Source of the DNA: Haoranjiania flava
GTDB lineage: Bacteria; Bacteroidota; Bacteroidia; Chitinophagales; Chitinophagaceae
Direction: 5' to 3'
Assembly: GCF_025631005.1 (NCBI RefSeq)
Contig: NZ_JAOTPL010000001.1
Span: 186,001 to 250,000 of the forward strand
Length of the DNA: 64,000 bases
Position numbers and translations under genes: made by a program. Shown here piece after piece: positions 17,560 through 26,801 of the stretch (positions are counted from its first letter, which is position 1; the number at the start of each line of letters is the position of its first letter). A model generated the notes under the pieces. It made no database searches. It was not told where the DNA came from and was given only the letters and a program-made list of their open reading frames with translations.

Positions 17560-17936
17560 CTCCGGAAGGTAACGAGGTAATTGGCAAAGAAGTTCCAGAT
17601 CACCACTACGCCGATGGCTATCAGCTTGGCTGCATAAAACTTCACATTCATTTTTTCTGTAAGCAAATAAATGATCAGGTTATTGATCAGCAGACCGATG
17701 ACGGATACCGTGAAGAAAGAAAAAAATTCAAGTGGAATATTATCTTCATGGCTTTTAAAGGTCCACACCCGGTTGAGGATATAGTTGCTGGTTGCGGCCG
17801 TTACAAAGCCTATGCTGTTGGCAATGTATTTATTTACTTTGAGTTTTTCCTTGAATATCCAGGTAAAGCCAAAATCTACGATCATGCCTGACATACCAAC
17901 AATACCGAACTTTATAAACTTAAGCAATAGATCCAT
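17556..17936 (-). CDS. GtrA-family membrane protein
   Basis: A 126-residue protein from the ATG at 17936 (a TTG at 17957 is less likely) with four hydrophobic helices, beginning MDLLLKFIKFGIVGMSGMIV. GtrA proteins are thought to move or flip polyprenyl-linked sugars for glycosylation of surface polysaccharides or teichoic acids. It lies 29 bp downstream of a GT39-type glycosyltransferase, a natural partner that uses polyprenyl-sugar donors. It overlaps the plsC-like gene by 4 bp tail to tail. Confidence 0.88.
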   Translation of the reverse strand: MDLLLKFIKFGIVGMSGMIVDFGFTWIFKEKLKVNKYIANSIGFVTAATSNYILNRVWTFKSHEDNIPLEFFSFFTVSVIGLLINNLIIYLLTEKMNVKFYAAKLIAIGVVVIWNFFANYLVTFRS

Positions 17937-17954
17937 GCGTAGATTTTGTGCCCG

Positions 17955-17962
17955 CAAAGATA
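17955..17962 (-). promoter_or_regulatory. Candidate -7 element for gtrA
   Basis: Minus-strand TATCTTTG, a full match, 18 bp upstream of the gtrA ATG and inside the short spacer after the glycosyltransferase gene. gtrA may therefore have its own short-leader promoter. Confidence 0.4.
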
Positions 17963-17965
17963 ACG

Positions 17966-19546
17966 TTAATCCGCTGATTTTTCAACCACTGGCAGCGTCA
18001 GCAGTAATTCCTTCCTGGCATCCAGCAAATGATAAATAAAAAAATACCGGGTGGTTTTACCTCCGCGTTTGGACGCCAGAACTTTGGAAAGTTTTATCCT
18101 GGAAAAATCATTGCCATACAATTCCGCCGGATCTATAAAGTAATTGGAAGATGCAATAAAATAAGCATTTTGTCCCTGCTTTATATTTTCCTTCCCCAGA
18201 TTCAGCCAGGCAAATTTATGTAAGCGGTTAAGCGAACCAACCGACTTAAAAGGAATATTGTTTCCCTTGTTTACATAAAATAAAATGTGGGCTGCCGGGA
18301 ACCAGTTTTCCAACAAAACAGGCGTGCCGGGCTTTATAATACCGGAACGGAGATCGGCCTTATACACTTCTTCAAAAGCTTTCCCAAAACTTCTCCAGCC
18401 GGACATATCCAATGTAAAGTCGTATTGTCCGTGTTTCTTAATGTCTTTGTTGGGATTAAGCGTACCGGGGTAAAAATTGATAGCAGCCACGCCGGCAACT
18501 AACGCCACAACAATTACAGCGGCGCTTATTTTCAATCCTGTGAAATAAAAACTTTTCCTGCGTGCAGCCACAGCATCTGCTACATACGCGGTCATTAACA
18601 TCAGCGCAATAAATCCCGGGCCGCTCCAGTGCGGCAGTGTACTTCTGAATAATGATACACCCGTGGTGACTATAATGATCGGCAACGAAAACCACAGGAG
18701 CATATTACGTATGTTAGCAGGCATACCGCTTTTTTTCAAGCCGAAAAAGGCGGCGGCATACAAGATGATGTTGAGGGGGTTATTGTACAATATCTGGCCA
18801 AAAAAAGTCTGTAAAAACGAATTGATATCAACCGCAAACTGCTTTACCTCTACCCTTTCGCCATGAAACCTGAACGTAATAAAATCATACCTTATGTTCC
18901 AGAAAAGAACCGGCGACACCACAATACAGCTAATTAAAACAGCAACGTACAGGTAGGGGTTTCGCAACCATTTCCTGTCGTGAAGTAAAATATAAGCACC
19001 AAAGCCCAGCCATAAAAATATACCGTGGATCTTGCTTATGATCGTGAGCCCTGCCAGTAAGCCGAACAACAATAGCCACCTGTTGGCTCCGGGCGTTTGC
19101 GGCATTTTCACCAGTGCCAGGATGCAATACAAAGCGCCAAGCCAGAAGACTACCTGCGGCGAATCCGGCAGTATGAACAAGCCGGCGATAATACCGGTAT
19201 AAACCGAAAGATTGTAGAGTATAGCTGCCATCCAGCCGGTGCGCTCATTGCGTATAAGCTTACCACAGCAATATATCAGCCAGGTAGCAATGCCTGCGCA
19301 CACAATAGCTCCCAGCCGCATAGACAACTCTGAAAGCCAGTGCTGGTTTAAAGTAAAGAAGCGTATGAGCAGCCCTACCATTGGCGGGTGATCAAAATGA
19401 TTCCAGTCGGGCTGCAAGGCGTAGGTATAGTAATAAACCTCGTCATTGCCCAGCTCCACCATAGCCGCAAGGATGCACCTGGCAATGAAAGTGGCGGCTA
19501 TAAGCCAAAAGACTTTATGTTTATAAGATGAAGCTTGTAGGTTCAT
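17966..19546 (-). CDS. GT39/ArnT-like membrane glycosyltransferase
   Basis: A 526-residue integral membrane protein with about ten or more helices. The first loop carries the acidic motif of GT-C enzymes (ELGNDEVYYYTYA at about residue 32) followed by WNHFDHPPMVGLLIRFF, typical of ArnT/PMT-like transferases that use polyprenyl-phosphate sugars on the outer face of the inner membrane. The C-terminal 150 residues are a soluble periplasmic part. With the adjacent gtrA-like gene it suggests glycosylation of lipid A, protein or glycan; the acceptor cannot be read from sequence. Confidence 0.85.
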   Translation of the reverse strand: MNLQASSYKHKVFWLIAATFIARCILAAMVELGNDEVYYYTYALQPDWNHFDHPPMVGLLIRFFTLNQHWLSELSMRLGAIVCAGIATWLIYCCGKLIRNERTGWMAAILYNLSVYTGIIAGLFILPDSPQVVFWLGALYCILALVKMPQTPGANRWLLLFGLLAGLTIISKIHGIFLWLGFGAYILLHDRKWLRNPYLYVAVLISCIVVSPVLFWNIRYDFITFRFHGERVEVKQFAVDINSFLQTFFGQILYNNPLNIILYAAAFFGLKKSGMPANIRNMLLWFSLPIIIVTTGVSLFRSTLPHWSGPGFIALMLMTAYVADAVAARRKSFYFTGLKISAAVIVVALVAGVAAINFYPGTLNPNKDIKKHGQYDFTLDMSGWRSFGKAFEEVYKADLRSGIIKPGTPVLLENWFPAAHILFYVNKGNNIPFKSVGSLNRLHKFAWLNLGKENIKQGQNAYFIASSNYFIDPAELYGNDFSRIKLSKVLASKRGGKTTRYFFIYHLLDARKELLLTLPVVEKSAD

Positions 19547-19560
19547 AACTTAAAAATACA

Positions 19561-19585
19561 AAAGGCTGGCATGCCACCAACCTTT
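19561..19585 (-). terminator. Probable terminator after queA
   Basis: On the minus strand AAAGGTTGGT pairs with GCCAGCCTTT (G-T pairs included), followed by TTGTATTTTT. It lies 45 bp after the queA stop codon and just upstream of the GT39 gene. Confidence 0.6.
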
Positions 19586-19629
19586 ATTTAAAAATATTAT
19601 CATTGTGTTTTAGCCACCGGCAGTAAGCT

Positions 19630-20679
19630 TTATAAAATCAGCATTGCATCGCCGTAGGTAAAGAAACGGTATTTGTCTTTAATAGCTTTTTTATAAGCTT
19701 CCATAGCCAGGTCATAGCCTGCAAAAGCAGAAGCCATGATCAGCAGGCTGGTTTTAGGCAGGTGGAAGTTAGTCACCATGCTGTCTGCAATGTTGAATTC
19801 ATAAGGCGGATGAATGAAAATATTGGTCCATCCTTCCCCCGGCTTTAGCTGCTGGGTTGCGGTGTAGCTGCTTTCCATGGCGCGCATAGTGGTTGTACCT
19901 ATAGAACAGATCCTGTGGCCTTCGGCTTTAGCCTTATTTACAATATTGCAGCATTCCTGGGGTATCTGGTAGTATTCCGCATCCATTTTATGTTTGCTGA
20001 GGTCTTCTACTTCTATCGGGCGGAAAGTGCCAAGGCTGGTATGTAAAGTAAGCTCAGCAAATCGGATGCCTACGATCTCACAACGTTTGATCAGCTCGCG
20101 GCTGAAGTGCAGACCGGCGGTCGGGGCAGCTACTGCACCCTCATGCTTGGCGTATACTGTCTGGTAACGTTCTTTATCATCTTCATCGGGTTTGCGCTTG
20201 ATGTATTTTGGCAAGGGTGTCTCTCCCATAAACTCCAGCATTTTCCTGAAGCTTTCTTCTGAGTCTTCCCAGAGGAAACGAATGGTACGCCCGCGGGATG
20301 TGGTGTTATCGATTACTTCAGCCACCAGTTCATCATTCTCACCAAAGTACAGTTTGTTTCCTACGCGTATTTTACGCGCGGGGTCTACGATCACGTCCCA
20401 GAGACGGTTTTGCTTGTTGAGTTCACGCAATAGGAATACCTCGATCTTTGCGCCTGTCTTTTCCTTTCTGCCATACATGCGTGCGGGAAACACTTTGGTA
20501 TTATTTACTACAAACACATCCTTATCATCAAAATAATCTATGATGTCTTTGAATGTGCGGTTTTCCATATTGCCGGTTTTACGGTCTACAACCATCAGCC
20601 GGCTGTCATCACGTTTTTTGGCAGGATTCTGGGCAATAAGATTCAGGGGGAGATCGAAACGGAATTGGGTTAATTTCAT
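19630..20679 (-). CDS. queA: S-adenosylmethionine:tRNA ribosyltransferase-isomerase
   Basis: Transfers and isomerises the ribosyl part of SAM onto preQ1 in tRNA to make epoxyqueuosine at wobble position 34. 349 residues, family-typical, with LIAQNPAKKRDDSRLMV near the N-terminus, AAPTAGLHFS in the middle and NFHLPKTSLLIMASAFAG near the end. It is flanked by a terminator downstream and, unusually, by a leader with two hairpins carrying identical loops (20737-20778). No other queuosine genes are adjacent. Confidence 0.96.
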   Translation of the reverse strand: MKLTQFRFDLPLNLIAQNPAKKRDDSRLMVVDRKTGNMENRTFKDIIDYFDDKDVFVVNNTKVFPARMYGRKEKTGAKIEVFLLRELNKQNRLWDVIVDPARKIRVGNKLYFGENDELVAEVIDNTTSRGRTIRFLWEDSEESFRKMLEFMGETPLPKYIKRKPDEDDKERYQTVYAKHEGAVAAPTAGLHFSRELIKRCEIVGIRFAELTLHTSLGTFRPIEVEDLSKHKMDAEYYQIPQECCNIVNKAKAEGHRICSIGTTTMRAMESSYTATQQLKPGEGWTNIFIHPPYEFNIADSMVTNFHLPKTSLLIMASAFAGYDLAMEAYKKAIKDKYRFFTYGDAMLIL

Positions 20680-20736
20680 TTAAATGTTCGGGGTTTGGTC
20701 TATTATAAAATTAATAATAGCCACACATGCAGTCTG

Positions 20737-20778
20737 TCGACGCCTTACGGGGCGACGGAATGATGTTACGGCATCATT
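20737..20778 (-). promoter_or_regulatory. Twin-hairpin leader of queA
   Basis: Between the -7 candidate at 20787 and the queA start lie two stem-loops. Read on the minus strand the first is AATGATG / CATCATT and the second CGCC / GGCG (extended by two pairs beyond an A-A mismatch); both enclose exactly the same hexanucleotide loop, CCGTAA, and are 5 nt apart on the strict stems. Shared loops on different stems suggest a binding site for a protein or small RNA. I found no convincing preQ1 riboswitch fold. Confidence 0.5.
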
Positions 20779-20786
20779 TGAGCGTG

Positions 20787-20794
20787 CAAAGGTA
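20787..20794 (-). promoter_or_regulatory. Candidate -7 element for queA
   Basis: Minus-strand TACCTTTG, a full match. It would start a transcript with a leader of roughly 100 nt containing both CCGTAA-loop hairpins. The -33 half is not recognisable. Confidence 0.45.
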
Positions 20795-20889
20795 CGAATT
20801 TTTTCTGTAATGATAAAACCATCTTAACAAGGCTATATGATTATATGGAATAATATTTGCCTGTTTTAATTAAACTAAAATGTATTCGT

Positions 20890-21387
20890 ATGATTAAAAA
20901 CATTTTTTGCTTTAGTGCAGCCGCTTTACTTTTTGTAGCTTGCAATAATTCTAATGATGAAAACACTACCGACAGTGTATTGGCAGCTTCTGATACTTCC
21001 ATGGCGAATGCAATACCAAACGTGGATACTGCCAACCCTGATCCGGCACACAACAGCCAGAACTCAGTTGACTGGGCAGGAACTTATTACGGCGTACTGC
21101 CTTGTGCTGATTGCCCCGGCATAGAAACTACAGTTACATTGAAAGACAACCTGACTTACATAAAAGAAACAAGGTACCAGGGAGATAAAGCCAAAGGAAT
21201 GACACCCGAGAAAGAAGAAGGCAGTTTTATGTGGGATGCAGACGGGCAAAAGATTATCCTGAATGGTATTAAAGATGCCAGCAATCAATATTTTGTGGGG
21301 GAAAACGTACTGTACACACTGGATATGAACGGTAAAAGAGTTACAGGGCCCATGGAAAAAAACTATACCCTGAAGAAGAAAAATTAA
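20890..21387 (+). CDS. NlpE-like lipoprotein
   Basis: 165 residues from the ATG at 20890, chosen because it begins a lipoprotein signal (MIKNIFCFSAAALLFVAC, Cys18). A Ser/Asp/Asn-rich linker leads to an NlpE N-terminal type domain at about residues 60-160 with WAGTYYGVLPCADCPGIETT; the CxxC and the repeated strands fit the family. In E. coli NlpE signals envelope stress and copper through Cpx; that role is not implied here since no Cpx genes are nearby. The stop codon overlaps the end of the ABC ATPase gene on the other strand by 4 bp. Confidence 0.85.
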   Translation: MIKNIFCFSAAALLFVACNNSNDENTTDSVLAASDTSMANAIPNVDTANPDPAHNSQNSVDWAGTYYGVLPCADCPGIETTVTLKDNLTYIKETRYQGDKAKGMTPEKEEGSFMWDADGQKIILNGIKDASNQYFVGENVLYTLDMNGKRVTGPMEKNYTLKKKN

Positions 21388-23048
21388 AAGTTTGGCTGTG
21401 GCAATGCGTCCAACAGCATTTTAGTGTACGAAGACCGGGGATGAAAATATACATCTTCGGTCTTTCCTATTTCTTCCATATTTCCTTTGTTCATCACCAC
21501 GATCCTGTCTGCCACATACTTTACCACTGCCAGGTCGTGTGAAATAAAAATAGCCGTGAAGCCCAGTTCACGCTTCAGGTCATTTAACAAATTGAGTACC
21601 TGTGCCTGCACACTTACATCCAGGGCAGACACACTTTCATCGCAGATCACAAAAGAGGGTTGCAGGGCCAGGGCGCGCGCGATCACTATTCTCTGGCGTT
21701 GCCCGCCGCTAAACTCATGCGGATAACGGTCGTAAAAAGCCGGGGGCAAGCCCACTTTATACAGCCAGTCTTTGACTACGTTTTTCACGGAAGATTTAGT
21801 GTACACTTTATTCAGCAACAAAGGTTCGGCAATAGCATCCCCGATTTTTATGCGCGGGTTTAGAGAAGAATACGGGTCCTGGAAAATGAATTGTATGTCT
21901 TTGGAACAGGTTTTTTGTTGTGCAGCAGATTTCTCAAGCAAATTTTCACCGTTAAAAAATATTTCGCCTGTGTATGGCTTTACCAGGCCAATGATAGCGC
22001 GGCCCAAGGTAGTTTTTCCGCAACCGGACCCGCCTACCAGGCCAAGAGTTTCGTTTTTGCAGACATCAAATGAGATATTATTTACGGCATTGTTGTACTG
22101 CAACACTTTGCCGGTAATACTTTTTTTAACAGGATACCGTACGCTTACATTCCTGACAGATAAAACAACCTCGTCTGATACCGGCAATGGCTGTGCCTGT
22201 TTTATATGCACTTCTTGTTCTTCCAAAAAATCTGCTACCACCGGCAGGCGCTGTGTTTTATCGTACAACTGCGGCTGGCATGCAAGCAATGCTTTGGTGT
22301 ATGCGTGTTGGGGCTGTGTAAAAATATTCTTTGCTGTATCCTGCTCTACAATATTTCCTTTATACAACACGGTGATGTAGTCTGCAATTTCAGCCACCAG
22401 GTTCAGATCGTGGGAAATAAATATCACGCTCATGCCATGCGCTTCCTGCAGTTTTTTGATGAGGCTGAGGATCTCTTTCTGCACACTTACATCCAGCGCG
22501 GTTGTAGGTTCATCGCAGATAAGCAGGTCGGGATGGCAGCTCATGGCCATGGCAATCATCACACGCTGCTTTTGCCCCCCGCTGATCTCGTGCGGATAAC
22601 GGTTGTAGAGTTTCTGCGGGTCAGGCAGCCGTACTTCATCAAACAACCGGATGGTGATTTTTTTCGCTGCTGCGCGCGATAATTTTCGATGCAGTATCAG
22701 CGCTTCGGCTACCTGTGCACCACAGGTAATTACCGGGTTCAGGCTGGTCATGGGCTCCTGGAAGATCATGGCAATATTATCGCCGCGAAGCTGCTGCAGC
22801 TCTTCCTTGCCCAAATCTGTAAGACGAATAATTTTTTGCTTTTTAATAAAATCTATATCACCCTGTACTGTAGCATTGCGCGGCAGCAGTCCAAGCACCG
22901 AAAGTGATGTCAGGGATTTTCCCGAGCCAGACTCACCCACTACTGCCACTACTTTGCCTTTCGGTACGTGGATGTTTACGTTGTTCAGCACTTTATTGTC
23001 TTTAAAAGAGATGCTGAGGTTTTGTATGTTAAGCAGTGTTTCGGGCAT
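21384..23048 (-). CDS. Peptide-type ABC transporter, duplicated ATP-binding protein (YejF/GsiA-like)
   Basis: 554 residues with two complete ABC ATPase domains in tandem. The first has GESGSGKS, ISGGQKQR and LLICDEPTTALDVS; the second (from about residue 295) has GGSGCGKT, FSGGQRQR and FVICDESVSALDVS. This is the layout of the fused OppD-OppF/YejF type that powers uptake of oligopeptides or related solutes. No permease or binding-protein gene lies in the window, so it is an orphan ATPase. It follows the exporter gene at 23080 by 31 bp, probably co-transcribed. Confidence 0.92.
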   Translation of the reverse strand: MPETLLNIQNLSISFKDNKVLNNVNIHVPKGKVVAVVGESGSGKSLTSLSVLGLLPRNATVQGDIDFIKKQKIIRLTDLGKEELQQLRGDNIAMIFQEPMTSLNPVITCGAQVAEALILHRKLSRAAAKKITIRLFDEVRLPDPQKLYNRYPHEISGGQKQRVMIAMAMSCHPDLLICDEPTTALDVSVQKEILSLIKKLQEAHGMSVIFISHDLNLVAEIADYITVLYKGNIVEQDTAKNIFTQPQHAYTKALLACQPQLYDKTQRLPVVADFLEEQEVHIKQAQPLPVSDEVVLSVRNVSVRYPVKKSITGKVLQYNNAVNNISFDVCKNETLGLVGGSGCGKTTLGRAIIGLVKPYTGEIFFNGENLLEKSAAQQKTCSKDIQFIFQDPYSSLNPRIKIGDAIAEPLLLNKVYTKSSVKNVVKDWLYKVGLPPAFYDRYPHEFSGGQRQRIVIARALALQPSFVICDESVSALDVSVQAQVLNLLNDLKRELGFTAIFISHDLAVVKYVADRIVVMNKGNMEEIGKTEDVYFHPRSSYTKMLLDALPQPNF

Positions 23049-23079
23049 GTTCCGGTAAGATCAAAAATAATATTAAAAA

Positions 23080-24933
23080 CTAAACTTCCGGTTGGTCTTT
23101 ATTTTTTTTACTGAATACTTTTGCATCGCGGTTTTCAAGCTGCATGGTGTAAAGATTGTAGTACTTACCCTTTAGCTCCATCAGCTCATCGTGAGACCCC
23201 ATTTCTTTTATTTCTCCTTTATCCAATACAATGATCTTATCCGCTTTCCTGATAGTTGAAAGACGGTGTGCAATTACAATAGATGTGCGGTCGCTGATGA
23301 GCTTATCTATGGCATGCTGTACCAGCATTTCACTTTCACTGTCAACGGAGGAAGTGGCTTCATCAAGAATAAGAATAGCGGGATCGAAAAGCAAAGCACG
23401 AATGAAAGAGATAAGCTGCCGCTGGCCCATGCTTAAAGTATTGCCTCGCTCGCGTACATTAAAATCATAATTGTCGGGCAACTGCATAATGAAGTCATGG
23501 ACACCGATGATCTTGGCTACTTCTTCTACCCTTTCACGGGAAATCTTTGGATTGCGCAAAGTAACATTTTCCAGGATAGAGCCGGAGAATAAAAAAACGT
23601 CCTGCAATACAACACCCATGTTTTTGCGAAGATTCTTTACATTATAATCTTTGATGTTTACCCCATCTACCAGTATCTCTCCCTCACTGATCTCATACAA
23701 CCTGTTGAGCAAACTGATGATGGAGCTTTTACCGCTTCCCGTATGGCCTACCAGCGCCACCACTTCTCCCTGCTCAATGTGAAAGCTGATGTCTTTTAAA
23801 ACATAATTATCATCAACATAAGCAAAAGAAACATGCTTAAAATCAACAACGCCCTTTATTTTATCAGGGGCATAGGCATCCGGTTGCGGTGGCGGCAACG
23901 AGTCTTCATTATCCATTACCACAAACACTCTTTCGGCAGCGATCATGCCCATCTGAATGGTATTGAACTTATCGGCTATTACACGCAACGGACGGAATAT
24001 CTGGTTGATGTATAAAATAAAAGATACCAGCAGGCCGGCTTCCAGTTTTTTATCGGCTACGTACCAAACCACAATGCCCACACTCACGGCGAGAATGATC
24101 TCTACCACCGGGAAAAATATTGAGTAAGCCAGGTTGGAGCGAATGTTGGCGTCCCTGTGCACTTTGTTTATATTCCTGAACTTTCTGCCTTCACTATTCT
24201 CTGCATCAAACGCCTGCACCACGCTCATGCCGGCTATATGCTCCTGCACAAAAGCATTGAGCGAAGCCACGGCATTACGTACCATGGTAAAACTTTTGTT
24301 TACGCTTTCTTTAAAAAAGTAAGTAGCCACTATCAACAAAGGGAATGGGATAAGCGCAATCAATGTAAGCCGCCAGTCAATGTAAAACATTGTAAAGAGT
24401 GTAAATACAATTGACAGCATATCGGCAATAATAGGTATAAAGCCATCTGAAAAAATATTGTTGATACTCTCAATATCATTCACAGAGCGGGTGGTAAGCG
24501 TGCCGATGGGTGTACGGTCAAACTGCCGCAGGTTTAAAGAGATGATCCTGTCGAAAATATTCTTCCGCAGATCGCGCACTACCGTCTGACCCAGCCAGGA
24601 AGTGATAAACGAAAAAGAAAAACGGAGGATAGATTCCAGGATAAGAAAACCCAGCTGAAAGACGGTGATGGTAACCAGGAACTTTGTAACATCCGTCATC
24701 TGCTCCTGTGTGAAAAATATTTTTACAAAACCCGGCAGGTCTACCATTTTACCGGTAGCCTTATCAATGGTACGCTGGATAAGTAATGGCCTCACAGGAG
24801 CAAAGAAGGCTAAGACAACAGAAAGCAGTACGCTCACGTAAAAATGCATCCTGTATGGCCTTACGTAGCTGAAAAGTCTCCTGACCAGAGAGGCGCTTAT
24901 TTTTACTTTCGTTCCGTCTTTTCCCATTTGCAT
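23080..24933 (-). CDS. ABC exporter, MsbA-like (fused membrane and ATPase domains)
   Basis: 617 residues: a six-helix exporter domain to about residue 330, then an ABC ATPase with GHTGSGKSS (Walker A), LSMGQRQL (signature), ILILDEATSSVD (Walker B) and IAHRLST (H-loop). Homodimeric half-transporter of the lipid/multidrug export class; MsbA-type lipid A flipping is possible but paralogues are common, so I give no symbol. Start may be at 24933 (MQMGKD) or 24927 (MGKD); a -7 promoter element lies immediately upstream. Confidence 0.9.
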   Translation of the reverse strand: MQMGKDGTKVKISASLVRRLFSYVRPYRMHFYVSVLLSVVLAFFAPVRPLLIQRTIDKATGKMVDLPGFVKIFFTQEQMTDVTKFLVTITVFQLGFLILESILRFSFSFITSWLGQTVVRDLRKNIFDRIISLNLRQFDRTPIGTLTTRSVNDIESINNIFSDGFIPIIADMLSIVFTLFTMFYIDWRLTLIALIPFPLLIVATYFFKESVNKSFTMVRNAVASLNAFVQEHIAGMSVVQAFDAENSEGRKFRNINKVHRDANIRSNLAYSIFFPVVEIILAVSVGIVVWYVADKKLEAGLLVSFILYINQIFRPLRVIADKFNTIQMGMIAAERVFVVMDNEDSLPPPQPDAYAPDKIKGVVDFKHVSFAYVDDNYVLKDISFHIEQGEVVALVGHTGSGKSSIISLLNRLYEISEGEILVDGVNIKDYNVKNLRKNMGVVLQDVFLFSGSILENVTLRNPKISRERVEEVAKIIGVHDFIMQLPDNYDFNVRERGNTLSMGQRQLISFIRALLFDPAILILDEATSSVDSESEMLVQHAIDKLISDRTSIVIAHRLSTIRKADKIIVLDKGEIKEMGSHDELMELKGKYYNLYTMQLENRDAKVFSKKNKDQPEV

Positions 24934-24935
24934 GG

Positions 24936-24943
24936 CAAAGTTA
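24936..24943 (-). promoter_or_regulatory. Candidate -7 element abutting the ABC exporter start
   Basis: Minus-strand TAACTTTG, a full match, ends 2 nt before the first possible ATG (24933) and 8 nt before the second (24927). It implies a leaderless or very short-leader mRNA and favours the second ATG. Confidence 0.4.
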
Positions 24944-24964
24944 ACTGATTAGCGGCTTACAGCA

Positions 24965-24998
24965 AAAAGACACAGGTTGCGAATATCCTGTGTCTTTT
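24965..24998. terminator. Terminator after the L,D-transpeptidase gene
   Basis: A perfect 12-bp inverted repeat (AAAAGACACAGG / CCTGTGTCTTTT) with a 10-nt loop, 22 bp after the stop codon at 25021. It has T-runs on both sides and could work in both directions. Confidence 0.85.
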
Positions 24999-25020
24999 GT
25001 TAAAAAATATTTTTACCGGT

Positions 25021-26682
25021 TTAAATAAACAATTTGGCTTCCATTTCTTTGTCGTGGTTATAAATATCATCGCGCATCATCAGCCTGCCGTCATCTGCCA
25101 CCCATGAAGTAAAATATACCAGGTATACCGGGAACTGGTATTCTTTGTTTATTTTAATATGCGTCTCCTTGGTATTTTTATGCATCATAGAGTCTATGTA
25201 GGCAGCACTGTATTTTTGAGGGTTGTACCTAAGCACCCACTGGGCAAATTTTGCCGGCTGCTCCAGCCTGATGCAGCCGTGGCTCAGGTCCCTGTTTGAG
25301 CGGTTAAAAGCCCATTTGCTTGGCGTATCATGGAAATAAATATCATAGGCATTAGGGAAAAGGAACTTTACCAAACCCAGGCTGTTCTTGGGTCCGGGCT
25401 TCTGGCGAATGGTTGGGATGCCTCCGCTGTTCCCGGTGATCTCCATATCATTCCTGGCAAGGTAATTACCATTTCTTTGCATAGCAGGCAGTATTTCTTT
25501 CTTCACTATACTTGCGGGCACCCCCCAGTAAGGCGCAAAGACCACATACTCCATGATGTCTGTAAAAATCACGGTATTGTTGGCCTGCGAACCTACTACA
25601 ACGTTCATATCAAAAACTTTATTTTTATTTTCATAAACATTCAGCTTAAACTCGGGTATGTTTACCCATGCGTATGTTGGCGCCATGTCTACAGGCATCC
25701 ATTTAGCACGCTCCAGGTTTATCACCAGCTTCTTTAAGATAGAATCAACCGGTGTGTTGACAGAGCGGACAAATGCCTTGTCGGGTACGCCGGTCTCATT
25801 TAATCCATACCTCTTCTGGTAAGACTTTACTGCCTGTGTAAAGGCAGAGTCATACACATTATCTACATTACCAGTATAATCGCCGAACAAAGAAAGCCTG
25901 CGTTTTACCAGCAAAATACTGGTGGAATCTGCCGGCGTCAGTTGCTTGCCTTTACTGATAGTAACGCTATCCCAGGGTTCTTCTTTAAATTTTTTATACC
26001 TGATCAGCTGTTCCTGCAGTTTGCCATAAATAGGATTCATAAACAATTTCTCTGCATTCAGGTTCTTTGCTTTCACGGTAGAGTCAAACAGCACATTGAT
26101 ATCAACCTTCTTTTTAGGGATAAACCAGCCAAGTTTTTCTGCATCTATTTTTCCTTCGTAAGTACTTTGTGCAAATTTAAAGAACTGGCCGGTGAGCCTC
26201 AGCTCGGCTTCGAGCACATTTTTTTCAGAGCGTTTTGTACTGTCAACATCAATATTTTTCATCTTTTCAAACATGGTGAACAGCTTTTTATCTCTCAGTG
26301 TAGAATCTTTGTGCAAGGCTTCGTTGTTGTTAAGCACATTGATAAAATTGCTTGCCTGCTCAATCATGCCGGTACTGTCAAACCAGGCATACTGGAAATT
26401 TCTGGTACGGTAAAAAGCGATCATGTCTGAAACGAACGGCTCAACTTCAGGATTATCAAGCATGAACTGCTTTACGTCTGCACTGTCCAGGAACAAAGTG
26501 TTGTAAGCTGTTGTGGAATCAATAGAGCGGTCGATCGGGATAGTATCTGCGCCTTTGAATTTATCTTTTATACTTGCAATAATTTCTTCGGGGGTTAATT
26601 GCTTATTTTTGTTTTTACAGGATACTATGGAAAATGAAGTTATCACTACCAACAATAAAAACCATACATTTAATTTCCTCAT
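25021..26682 (-). CDS. L,D-transpeptidase lipoprotein (YkuD catalytic domain, YcbB-like layout)
   Basis: Cell-wall enzyme that makes 3-3 peptidoglycan crosslinks or attaches proteins to peptidoglycan. 553 residues with a lipoprotein signal (MRKLNVWFLLLVVITSFSIVSC), an N-terminal scaffold region, a peptidoglycan-binding repeat at about residues 265-315 (VKRRLSLFGDYTG...SYQKRYGLNETG) and a YkuD domain at about 340-510. The catalytic motif is visible as HDTPSKWAFNRSNRDLSHGC followed by IRL, the Cys being the nucleophile. Monocistronic, with its own terminator. Confidence 0.93.
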   Translation of the reverse strand: MRKLNVWFLLLVVITSFSIVSCKNKNKQLTPEEIIASIKDKFKGADTIPIDRSIDSTTAYNTLFLDSADVKQFMLDNPEVEPFVSDMIAFYRTRNFQYAWFDSTGMIEQASNFINVLNNNEALHKDSTLRDKKLFTMFEKMKNIDVDSTKRSEKNVLEAELRLTGQFFKFAQSTYEGKIDAEKLGWFIPKKKVDINVLFDSTVKAKNLNAEKLFMNPIYGKLQEQLIRYKKFKEEPWDSVTISKGKQLTPADSTSILLVKRRLSLFGDYTGNVDNVYDSAFTQAVKSYQKRYGLNETGVPDKAFVRSVNTPVDSILKKLVINLERAKWMPVDMAPTYAWVNIPEFKLNVYENKNKVFDMNVVVGSQANNTVIFTDIMEYVVFAPYWGVPASIVKKEILPAMQRNGNYLARNDMEITGNSGGIPTIRQKPGPKNSLGLVKFLFPNAYDIYFHDTPSKWAFNRSNRDLSHGCIRLEQPAKFAQWVLRYNPQKYSAAYIDSMMHKNTKETHIKINKEYQFPVYLVYFTSWVADDGRLMMRDDIYNHDKEMEAKLFI

Positions 26683-26801
26683 ACTTTTTCAAAAACTTTT
26701 TATGTGTTAACGCTTATGTTTTGTCACAGCTTATCAGCTATGGAATGAATAAATTGCTTCACAGGATACAGGTTTCATGCAGCCAACGGCTTTACACTTT
26801 A

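Noticed and set aside
20737..20794. preQ1 riboswitch ahead of queA
   Set aside because: No preQ1-I or II type pseudoknot or conserved A-rich tail could be drawn; the two CCGTAA hairpins are a different arrangement.
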